DNA from: Candidatus Peregrinibacteria bacterium
GTDB lineage: Bacteria; Patescibacteriota; Gracilibacteria; Peribacterales; Peribacteraceae
DNA length: 5,842 nucleotides
Direction of reading: 5' to 3'
Assembly (NCBI GenBank): GCA_016215715.1
Contig: JACRIG010000027.1
Location: 1 to 5,842, forward strand
In this document: positions 1 to 4,529 of the stretch, one piece after another
Layout of the letters: each line of letters opens with the position of its first letter
How positions within the stretch are numbered: position 1 is the stretch's first letter
Made by a program: the position numbers and the translations under genes
The notes under the pieces: generated by a model
The model's input: the letters and a program-made list of their open reading frames with translations, nothing else
Database searches by the model: none
Told to the model about the DNA's origin: nothing

Positions 1-140
1 CCGAAAGGACACCACATGGCAGCGCGTCCGCGACACTCACGATCCCTCGTCCTTCTTTCTGCCGACAAAATGCCGATGAGAAAGAACACGAGACAAACAA
101 CCAACCCGACACAGCCTCCGGTCAACAGCAAGAAGCTCAT
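1..140 (-). CDS. Small single-pass membrane protein, C-terminus cut by window edge
   Basis: Seen: an ATG at 140-138 is preceded by a textbook Shine-Dalgarno sequence, AGGAGG, 5 nt upstream, and the frame stays open to position 1 (46 codons, starting MSFLLLTGGC). Residues about 3-25 are strongly hydrophobic and form one membrane helix. An Arg-rich stretch (ERRTRDRECRGR) follows, so by the positive-inside rule the tail should face the cytoplasm. The tail contains two cysteines (REC and WCPF) seven residues apart, which could begin a metal-binding site, but the reading ends there. LLTGGC resembles a lipobox poorly and lacks a preceding basic region, so a lipoprotein is unlikely. A promoter with a perfect -10 lies about 70 nt upstream, so the gene can be expressed independently of the rplT operon. 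The family is not recognised. Reality rests on the SD, the promoter and the open frame. Confidence 0.6.
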   Translation of the reverse strand, partial: MSFLLLTGGCVGLVVCLVFFLIGILSAERRTRDRECRGRAAMWCPF

Positions 141-210
141 GGCTTCCTCCTGTAAGAGGTGCTCTTTCACTGCGTGTAACCGATCACATTATGAAAGAAC
201 ACTAAATAGT

Positions 211-239
211 ATTATAATACGTAAAAATATTTAAAGCAA
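211..239 (-). promoter_or_regulatory. Sigma-70-type promoter for the small membrane protein
   Basis: On the minus strand, TTGCTT (239-234) is followed by a 17-nt spacer and a perfect TATAAT (216-211). The predicted transcription start near 204 gives a leader of about 64 nt that carries the AGGAGG ribosome site of the gene starting at 140. The -10 lies inside a 12-bp perfect palindrome, GTATTATAATAC (209-220), so TATAAT is also present on the plus strand (213-218), though without a convincing -35 there. Confidence 0.65.
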
Positions 240-256
240 GTACCGTGTGACGCTCC

Positions 257-601
257 TTATTTCGCCACCTGCTCCACGATTTTCGCAAAAACTTCAGGCT
301 GGTGAATCGCAAGTTCACTCAGTGCCTTCCGGTCAAGCGCAATGTTGTGCTTCTTCAGTCCCTTGATGAACAGAGAATATTTGGAACCCGACGCACGGAC
401 GGCCGCGTTGAGACGGACAATCCAGAGCGAGCGGAACGTCCTCTTCTTCTTGCGGCGATCCATGAAACTATGCTGACCGGACTTGATGAGCGCCTCCTTC
501 GCCTTTTTGAAGGTCTTGTGACGAAGTCCCTGGAAGCCCTTCGCCATACCGCGAATCTTCTTGTGCCTGCGATGCCGGACGATGCCGCGCTTAACACGCA
601 T
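257..601 (-). CDS. rplT: Large ribosomal subunit protein bL20
   Basis: bL20 binds 23S rRNA early in 50S assembly and in several bacteria represses its own infC-rpmI-rplT operon. The 114-residue product matches the family along its whole length (about 115-120 aa): basic N-terminus MRVKRGIVRHRRHKKI, the central DRRKKKRTFRSLWIVRLNAA block (residues about 48-67), the SKYSLFIKGLKK segment, and an acidic/hydrophobic C-terminal part ending EQVAK. The start lies only 4 nt after the rpmI stop. The nearest SD-like run (AAAGGAG) is about 21 nt upstream inside rpmI, too far to act directly, so translation is probably coupled to rpmI. No U-tract terminator is visible after the TAA stop, so some transcription may continue into the small membrane gene. 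Assignment is secure from sequence and neighbours. Confidence 0.97.
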   Translation of the reverse strand: MRVKRGIVRHRRHKKIRGMAKGFQGLRHKTFKKAKEALIKSGQHSFMDRRKKKRTFRSLWIVRLNAAVRASGSKYSLFIKGLKKHNIALDRKALSELAIHQPEVFAKIVEQVAK

Positions 602-605
602 ACGA

Positions 606-800
606 TTAGAGGTTAGGGAGAACTCCTTTGAGACGGGCGTAGTCCGTCGGATGAATCATGAGGGTGCGATTCTTACGCTTGGCCTTCTTGTTCTTCTGCA
701 TCAGCAGGTGATTGCGGCCGGCGCGCTTCATCGCATACTTACCGCTGCCGGTCTTCCGGACCCGCTTCTTTGCGCCGCTGTGGGACTTCATCTTAGGCAT
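606..800 (-). CDS. rpmI: Large ribosomal subunit protein bL35
   Basis: A 64-residue, very basic protein starting MPKMKSHSGAKKRVRKTGSGK, the typical bL35 opening, followed by HLLMQKNKKAKRKNR and a C-terminal LKGVLPNL. Length fits the family (about 62-66 aa). bL35 is a structural protein of the 50S subunit. The frame is open further upstream to about 920, but that extension crosses the intergenic hairpin and has no family resemblance, so the ATG at 800 is the right start. It lies between infC (133-nt gap) and rplT (4-nt gap), the conserved infC-rpmI-rplT order. No Shine-Dalgarno sequence precedes the ATG. Instead a perfect TATAAT ends 10 nt upstream, which suggests an internal promoter giving an almost leaderless message. 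Confidence 0.96.
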   Translation of the reverse strand: MPKMKSHSGAKKRVRKTGSGKYAMKRAGRNHLLMQKNKKAKRKNRTLMIHPTDYARLKGVLPNL

Positions 801-810
801 AGGGCCGAGG

Positions 811-816
811 ATTATA
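811..816 (-). promoter_or_regulatory. Candidate internal -10 element for rpmI-rplT
   Basis: A perfect TATAAT reads on the minus strand at 816-811, with its last base 10 nt before the rpmI ATG. No good -35 hexamer sits 16-18 nt upstream (best is TTCCTT). If used, transcription would start around 804 and leave a leader of only about 4 nt. It would supply bL35 and bL20 independently of IF3, downstream of the hairpin at 858-929. Inferred from sequence only. Confidence 0.4.
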
Positions 817-857
817 AACATACTTGCCCGGAGAAGGAAAGGGCAAAATGACCGTTT

Positions 858-929
858 TTGTTGCTCGTTGGCTCGTTGCGCGTTGCTCGCAGTCCGTTCG
901 AGAAACGCGCCAACCAGCAACGAGCAACG
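858..929. repeat. Heptamer-built inverted repeat between infC and rpmI
   Basis: The left arm reads as tandem 7-8 nt units (TGTTGCT, CGTTGGCT, CGTTGCG, CGTTGCT). The right arm contains the complementary units AGCAACG AGCAACG. GTTGCTCGTTG (860-870) pairs perfectly with CAACGAGCAAC (918-928), and pairing continues inward with small bulges through the GCGC near 880/908. The element begins 5 nt after the infC stop. On the minus strand the stem is followed by AAAAACGG, not a U-run, so it is not a normal intrinsic terminator. Its first 20 nt (858-877) recur exactly at 3203-3222. Confidence 0.8.
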
Positions 930-933
930 TGGT

Positions 934-1422
934 TTATCGTTTCGGTCTCACCACCGCAATAAACTGATTCCCCTGCGGCTTGATCTCCTGCTCCACTTCG
1001 CTGACGTCACTGAGCTGCTGGATGAGCCCCTTCATCTTCGTGATCGCGTAATCTTTGTTCGTGAGTTCGCGACCGCGCAGACGGACCGAGAGCTTCACCA
1101 TGTGACGCTCAGCGAGGAATTCCTTCGCGCGATCAACCAGACGATCAAGGTCGTGCTTTTCCGTGCGGAAACCGAAGCGCAGCATTTTCACCTCGGACTG
1201 CTTGCCGTGCGATTTCTGCTTCTTCTCCTTCTTCTGCAATGCATAAAGAAAGTGACCGAAGTCGCCGATCTTCACGACCGGCGGGGTCGCCTTCGGCGAG
1301 ACTTCAATGAGATCAAGTTCCAGAGCCTTCGCACGCTCAAGCGCGACCGTCACGGGCACGATCTCCGTCACCCCCTCATCGTTAATGAGCATCACCTGCG
1401 GCGACGTGATCTGCGCATTCAT
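934..1422 (-). CDS. infC: Translation initiation factor IF-3
   Basis: IF3 binds the 30S subunit, prevents premature 50S joining and checks the start codon and initiator tRNA. The 162-residue product shows both domains: the N-domain (MNAQITSPQVMLINDEG, then LDLIEVSPKATPPVVKIGDF, residues about 1-60), a Lys-rich linker (LQKKEKKQKSHGKQSEVK), and the C-domain with KMLRFGFRTEKHDLDRLVDRA and the terminal QGNQFIAVVRPKR. It is slightly short because the product starts where family members usually read R-[VI]-N. Upstream codons in frame (…KQEKRPR) remain open but contain no ATG, GTG, TTG or ATT, so ATG 1422 is chosen. An AGGAG lies 12 nt upstream, rather far. The candidate promoter at 1502-1515 would give a leader of about 75 nt, long enough for feedback control, though no L20-binding structure could be recognised. 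First gene of infC-rpmI-rplT. Confidence 0.96.
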   Translation of the reverse strand: MNAQITSPQVMLINDEGVTEIVPVTVALERAKALELDLIEVSPKATPPVVKIGDFGHFLYALQKKEKKQKSHGKQSEVKMLRFGFRTEKHDLDRLVDRAKEFLAERHMVKLSVRLRGRELTNKDYAITKMKGLIQQLSDVSEVEQEIKPQGNQFIAVVRPKR

Positions 1423-1501
1423 GCGCGGACGCTTCTCCTGTTTCTGGAACCGTGAATTCGAATGGCGCTGGCGCAGGGGTAGAAAGGGGGAAAGACCGGA
1501 G

Positions 1502-1515
1502 CAGTATACAGGAAA
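1502..1515 (-). promoter_or_regulatory. Candidate infC promoter (-10 with conserved flank)
   Basis: The minus strand reads TTTCCTGTATACTG (1515-1502), containing a -10-like TATACT at 1508-1503. No -35 match lies at standard spacing. The same 14 nt precede prfB (3314-3327, plus strand). The predicted start near 1496 gives a leader of about 75 nt before infC. Confidence 0.5.
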
Positions 1516-1532
1516 TCGTGGACGGAAAGGGA

Positions 1533-1615
1533 GTTTATTGGTTATTAGTTCATTAGTTATTAGTTATTTGCTTCCATCATAAACTAATAACCAACAAACG
1601 AACGAACTAATAAAC
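1533..1615. repeat. A/T-rich heptamer-built inverted repeat between pilO-like gene and infC
   Basis: The left arm is a chain of 7-8 nt units GTTTATTG, GTTATTA, GTTCATTA, GTTATTA, GTTATTTG. The right arm is the complement of GTTTATTA, GTTCGTTC, GTTTGTTG, GTTATTA. Perfect inner pairing joins GTTATTAGTT (1556-1565) to AACTAATAAC (1582-1591) around a 16-nt loop, and outer pairing joins GTTTATT (1533-1539) to AATAAAC (1609-1615). It abuts the TAA of the PilO-like gene. On the minus strand the stem is not followed by a clear U-tract, but transcription could be slowed here before the infC promoter. It has the same architecture as the elements at 858, 3052 and 3203, with different words. Confidence 0.8.
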
Positions 1616-2485
1616 TTACAGTTTCGAATACGCCCTCACTTCCATCGACACCTTTCTCCACTCTCCATCCAGTGCCGTCACCGTCATTCGGTCGGCCGTC
1701 AGGAAGCGTACGGGCCACAGATGCTGCTGCACGAGGACTCTGCCGAACTCTCCGCTGAAGAAATCCCGGATCTGCGCGAGGTCAGAGTGTGCAATGAATT
1801 CACTGAAGAGCTGCGCCGTCTCGCCGGTGAAGGCGCGCATCACTTCCTGATCGTAGGGCTTCGGGTCAAGCGCATAACGAAGGACGGGTACGCTGAGGAA
1901 GTGTTCGATGACCGCGACCGAGGAGGGGTCCTGTTGCTCGGTCATCGCGAGGAGATTCTGAATCTCAGCCGGACGGAGTGCATCGCTGATCGTGAGCAGC
2001 CCCGAGAGACGGAAGAATGTCAGCAGTTTCATGAGCCCCTCCTCCGTCACTTCAGCCTCGATGCGCAGCGGATGCGCGGTGATCCCTGAAACATCCGTGA
2101 GTGGTTCGCCAGGGAGAATCTGAACCGGAGCGAATGCACGCAGCTGCCCGGCGTTGCGGAAATGATCGTGCAGGACCGTGAGGAGCGTGAGCACGCGATC
2201 GAGATCGGGACTGGCGGGCAGGACAAACGTCGATACCACCTCGTCGGACGAGCCCTGCGCGGCAGCCTGCTGGAGTTCTGAAACTTCGATCTGACTTTTG
2301 AGAATCTGCAGACGCTTCTCGAGCGGCGGAATGGTGACGGCTGCGGGGAGTCCCTGCTCCTGCACCTGCCGGATGACGGATGCGTGGAGGGTGAGGAGCA
2401 CGCCCGAGCCTGCGATAGCCATCAGTCCGAGCACGAATGCAGTGAGGGGCGAGAGGAGCCGCGGAAGAGAGGAGAGAAATTTCAT
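1616..2485 (-). CDS. PilO-like inner-membrane pilus assembly protein
   Basis: A 289-residue protein with a short N-terminal cytoplasmic tail (MKFLSSLPRLL), one membrane helix (residues about 13-35), a coiled-coil-like stretch (about 52-72, PPLEKRLQILKSQIEVSELQQ), and extracytoplasmic α/β sequence. HPLRIEAEVTEEGLMKLLTFFRLSGLLTISDAL (about 128-160) fits the strand-helix-strand core of the PilO/GspM ferredoxin-like fold (basic residue-x-β, 'xxLxxFLxxL', then 'I..' strand). A second module follows, ending FLTADRMTVTALDGEWRKVSMEVRAY. It is longer than typical PilO (about 200 aa). In type IV pilus machines PilO pairs with PilN and links the cytoplasmic PilM ring to the secretin or cell envelope. 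The ATG comes one base after the TGA of the PilN-like gene with no SD, so translational coupling is likely. Assignment rests on topology, fold pattern and pairing, not strong motifs. The symbol is withheld. Confidence 0.6.
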   Translation of the reverse strand: MKFLSSLPRLLSPLTAFVLGLMAIAGSGVLLTLHASVIRQVQEQGLPAAVTIPPLEKRLQILKSQIEVSELQQAAAQGSSDEVVSTFVLPASPDLDRVLTLLTVLHDHFRNAGQLRAFAPVQILPGEPLTDVSGITAHPLRIEAEVTEEGLMKLLTFFRLSGLLTISDALRPAEIQNLLAMTEQQDPSSVAVIEHFLSVPVLRYALDPKPYDQEVMRAFTGETAQLFSEFIAHSDLAQIRDFFSGEFGRVLVQQHLWPVRFLTADRMTVTALDGEWRKVSMEVRAYSKL

Positions 2486-2486
2486 G

Positions 2487-3149
2487 TCAGTGCGTGGCGT
2501 CGGAACGCAGGGTGATATCAAATGAAAAAGGTGAATGGAAAACGCCGGCCGGTTCTTCCTTCCTTTCAAAGAGCGGCGACGACAACTCTGCCGTAAAGGG
2601 AGCGCTGTGCAGTGCTTCCACAACCTGCGCGAGCACGGTCATGCTGCGCGGTCCGCTATTCCGGACAGTACCTTCCATATGAACTGTTTCCTTCCGCGCA
2701 TCGATGCGCATCACACGGAAGACGATCGCATCCTTCTGCACTGCGGCGGCGGAGGCGATGGAGATGATGCTCTTCCGGATGGAAACGATGTCGGGCGCAT
2801 CCGTCCGGCGGGTGCGAAGCTGGTCGTACACGGCATCATGGGAGGGCAGCAGAAAATCATCCCGCTTCTCCTCAGCATCCTTGATCTGCGCCCGCAGCTG
2901 ATCCCGATAGTCACCGACCGCGGATGCGGAGAGTGCTCTACCGCCAAGATCGAACCGCGTGAAGTGCGGGAGGATGACGGTGAAGGAAATCAGAAGCAGC
3001 GCGAAGAGAGAGGTTCCGAAGAGGAAGAGCGGAAGGCCGAGGCGAGAAAGAACTTCGGACAGCGGACTTCGGACAGAGGGCGAACGATCATCCTTCCGAT
3101 GTCCGAGGTCCGAGGTCCGAAGTCCTACGTTGGCGTGCGGGGTGTGCAT
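2487..3149 (-). CDS. PilN-like inner-membrane pilus assembly protein
   Basis: A 220-residue protein with a cytoplasmic tail (1-38), a membrane helix (about 39-61), a coiled-coil segment (YRDQLRAQIKDAEEKRDD, about 81-98) and a C-terminal α/β domain. The run VRNSGPRSMTVLAQVVEALHSAPF followed by ELSSPLFE…FSFDITL (about 152-214) resembles the PilN/Fimbrial-assembly fold ('G.. .s...la.f...L..sp.F..v.l.s.....F.l...'). The frame opens to a TTG at 3200, but ATG 3149 is preferred because TATAAT lies 13 nt upstream. The tail lacks the INLLP-type PilM-binding motif expected of PilN, and much of it (residues about 9-33) is encoded by the heptamer inverted repeat at 3052-3123. Stop is TGA. A PilM gene is not adjacent; prfB diverges upstream. 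A pilus or type II-like system is the likely setting, but the family call is moderate. Confidence 0.6.
   Translation of the reverse strand: MHTPHANVGLRTSDLGHRKDDRSPSVRSPLSEVLSRLGLPLFLFGTSLFALLLISFTVILPHFTRFDLGGRALSASAVGDYRDQLRAQIKDAEEKRDDFLLPSHDAVYDQLRTRRTDAPDIVSIRKSIISIASAAAVQKDAIVFRVMRIDARKETVHMEGTVRNSGPRSMTVLAQVVEALHSAPFTAELSSPLFERKEEPAGVFHSPFSFDITLRSDATH
3052..3123. repeat. G/C-rich heptamer-built inverted repeat inside the PilN-like 5' coding region
   Basis: The left arm 3052-3079 consists of CGGACAG/CGGACTT heptamers in tandem. The right arm 3096-3123 is the complement of CGGACTT/CGGACCT/CGGACAT heptamers. The two 28-nt arms pair at 23 positions plus one G·U, around a 16-nt loop. It encodes much of the low-complexity tail (GLRTSDLG…SVRSPLSEV) of the PilN-like protein before its membrane helix. 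Confidence 0.8.
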
Positions 3150-3162
3150 AGGTATTCGTCTT

Positions 3163-3168
3163 ATTATA
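3163..3168 (-). promoter_or_regulatory. Candidate -10 element for the PilN/PilO-like pair
   Basis: A perfect TATAAT on the minus strand (3168-3163) ends 13 nt before the ATG at 3149. No SD lies between them and there is no good -35. The predicted start near 3156 would leave a leader of about 7 nt. Confidence 0.4.
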
Positions 3169-3202
3169 GCGGAAAAGGCGTTTTCGCGCCAGCCTTCCAA
3201 CC

Positions 3203-3294
3203 TTGTTGCTCGTTGGCTCGTTTCTAGTTGCTCGCTTTTTGCTTACGCAGCAATTCATAAAAAGCGAACAACGAATCAATGAGAAACGAGAAAC
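3203..3294. repeat. Heptamer-built inverted repeat in the pilN-like/prfB divergent gap
   Basis: The left arm contains units TGTTGCT, CGTTGGCT, CGTTTCT, AGTTGCT, CG. The right arm contains the complement of CGTTTCT, CGTTTCT, CATTGATT, CGTTGTT, CG. The innermost stem pairs 3227-3240 (GTTGCTCGCTTTTT) with 3259-3272 at 13 of 14 positions, and the outer arms pair imperfectly. Its first 20 nt, TTGTTGCTCGTTGGCTCGTT, are identical to 858-877. Confidence 0.8.
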
Positions 3295-3313
3295 GAAAAA
3301 CGCACACTCTCTC

Positions 3314-3327
3314 TTTCCTGTATACTG
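3314..3327 (+). promoter_or_regulatory. Candidate prfB promoter (-10 with conserved flank)
   Basis: TTTCCTGTATACTG contains TATACT (3321-3326), 28 nt before the GTG start of prfB. No -35 is visible at normal spacing. It is identical over 14 nt to the candidate infC promoter on the other strand. A start near 3333 would give a leader of about 22 nt that lacks a Shine-Dalgarno sequence. Confidence 0.5.
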
Positions 3328-3354
3328 TCTCTGTACTTCTTTCGTTCCTCTCCC

Positions 3355-4447
3355 GTGGAAGACCTCCTCCTGAAATTACAGGAACTGCAGTCCGCGATTA
3401 ACACGGGCAAGGACTCTCTTTGAAGCAAGAAAATATCCTGAGAGGATAAAGGAGCTGGAAGCGAAGTCGCAGGAGCCGACGATTTGGGATGACCAGAAAA
3501 AAGCGAACGAGCTTTTTGCGGAGCTCCGGAGCCTCAAAAAATTGTGGGAGCCGATTGCAGGTATGAGTGAGGATGCTGCGAGTCTCATTGATCTGCTGAA
3601 GCATGCGGAAGCGGGTGACATGCAGAGTCTTGAAACAGAAACGCAGAAGCTGACGAAGCAATGGCAGACGATGGAACCGCAGTTGTATCTTGCCGGTGAA
3701 TTTGACCGGAATAATTGTTACCTGAATGTCAGCGGCGGAGCAGGAGGAACGGAGGCGCAGGACTGGGCGGCGATGCTGCTACGGATGTATTTACGCTACT
3801 GCGAACGACAAGGATGGAAGACCACGCTCCTCGACAGAACAGACGGCGCCGAAGCAGGAATCAAGTCTGCAACCGTGCTCGTCGAAGGTGATCCCGCCTA
3901 CGGATATTTCAAATGCGAAAAGGGCACACATCGTCTCGTCCGTCTCTCCCCTTTCAACGCCAAAAGCCTGCGGCAGACCAGCTTCGCACTCGTCGAGGTA
4001 CTCCCCGAAATAAAAGATGCGGGAGAAATTCACATCGACCTCAAAGATCTGCGCGTCGACACCTACCGCAGCGGCGGCGCGGGCGGGCAGCACGTAAACA
4101 AAACTGAATCTGCCATTCGCATCACGCACCTTCCGACGAATATTGTCGTCAGCTGCCAGAGTGAACGGAGTCAGATTCAGAACCGTGAGCGTGCGATGCA
4201 GATCCTCGCGTCAAAACTTCTGGAAAAGCGCAGGTCAGAGGAGGAAGAGCACAAAACGGAGCTGAAAGGCGCGAAACAGAGCGCGGACTTCGGACAGCAG
4301 ATAAGAAGTTACGTCCTGCATCCGTATCAGATGGTGAAGGATCTGCGGACGGATTTCGAAACGTCAAACACACAGGCGGTGCTGGACGGGGATATTCAGG
4401 GATTTATTGATGCGGAGTTGAAGAGATTAGCGAGAGAAAGTTTATAA
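3355..4447 (+). CDS. prfB: Peptide chain release factor RF2, with programmed +1 frameshift
   Basis: RF2 recognises UGA and UAA in the ribosomal A site and triggers peptide release. Reading begins at GTG 3355 (EDLLLKLQELQSAINTGKDSL), reaches CTT TGA at 3418-3423, and continues in the +1 frame from 3422 (EARKYPERIKELEAKSQEPTIWDD…). The joined product is 363 residues, against 365 in E. coli. Visible landmarks are the CYLNVSGGAGGTEAQDWA block, the SPF stop-codon tripeptide (codons 3947-3955, residues about 198-200) that distinguishes RF2 from RF1, and the catalytic GGQ in SGGAGGQHVNKTES (4082-4090, residues about 243-245). TQAVLDGDI follows near the C-terminus. It ends in TAA, so making RF2 does not itself require UGA termination. 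No SD precedes the GTG. Both halves are intact and the slippery site is canonical, so this is regulation, not a broken gene. Confidence 0.96.
3409..3423 (+). promoter_or_regulatory. prfB autoregulatory +1 frameshift site
   Basis: AAGGA (3409-3413) is an internal Shine-Dalgarno-like sequence 4 nt before CTT TGA (3418-3423). This is the known RF2 design: when RF2 is scarce, the ribosome pauses at UGA and the peptidyl-tRNA slips from CUU to UUU, entering the +1 frame. The base after TGA is A rather than the C of E. coli. Confidence 0.93.
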
Positions 4448-4454
4448 TCAAAAA

Positions 4455-4523
4455 CCCCTCCTTAAGTCCCCTCTCCCCGAGGCCCCACCCCCCTCATCCC
4501 AACCTTCTCCCAATGGGAGAAGG
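4455..4523. repeat. C-rich tract plus perfect palindrome in the convergent prfB/SIMPL gap
   Basis: CCTTCTCCC (4503-4511) and GGGAGAAGG (4515-4523) form a perfect 9-bp stem with a 3-nt AAT loop, suited to bidirectional termination or 3'-end protection for both convergent genes. No U-run follows on either strand. It is preceded by a strongly strand-biased tract with C-runs at 4455-4458, 4468-4471, 4475-4478, 4483-4486, 4488-4493 and 4498-4500. The complementary G-runs could form a G-quadruplex in the 3' end of the SIMPL transcript. It resembles REP-like intergenic palindromes; family membership is not tested. Confidence 0.6.
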
Positions 4524-4529
4524 AGAATG

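Noticed and set aside
16..234. Plus-strand open frame of 72 codons
   Set aside because: Low-complexity product with no family features and no SD; it overlaps the better supported minus-strand gene (AGGAGG and ATG at 140) and its promoter.
801..920. N-terminal extension of bL35 to position 920
   Set aside because: The extra 40 residues read through the hairpin repeat, resemble no bL35, and the family N-terminus MPKMK begins exactly at 800.
858..929. Rho-independent terminator after infC
   Set aside because: The stem is strong, but on the minus strand it is followed by AAAAA, not U residues, and transcription must continue into rpmI in the normal operon.
712..1455. Long plus-strand open frame opposite infC and rpmI
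   Set aside because: Antisense shadow of two firmly identified genes; Leu/Arg-rich product with no recognisable domain.
2486..2623. N-terminal extension of the PilO-like protein to 2623
   Set aside because: It would overlap the PilN-like gene by more than 130 nt; the extension is Arg-rich and unlike a PilO start, while ATG 2485 leads directly into a membrane helix one base after the upstream stop.
3150..3200. TTG start at 3200 for the PilN-like protein
   Set aside because: No SD, weak start codon, and a perfect TATAAT lies inside this stretch, so transcription probably begins downstream of it.
2535..3227. 230-codon plus-strand open frame opposite the PilN-like gene
   Set aside because: Antisense shadow; Gly/Glu/Arg-rich product without domain features, and the minus-strand frame has a membrane helix, coiled coil and operon context.
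858..3294. CRISPR array
   Set aside because: Units are 7-8 nt without spacers, arms are inverted to each other, and no cas gene is present.
3355..3423. prfB as a pseudogene or sequencing frameshift
   Set aside because: The break falls exactly at CTT TGA with an SD-like AAGGA 4 nt upstream, at the usual codon position for RF2; this is the known programmed frameshift.
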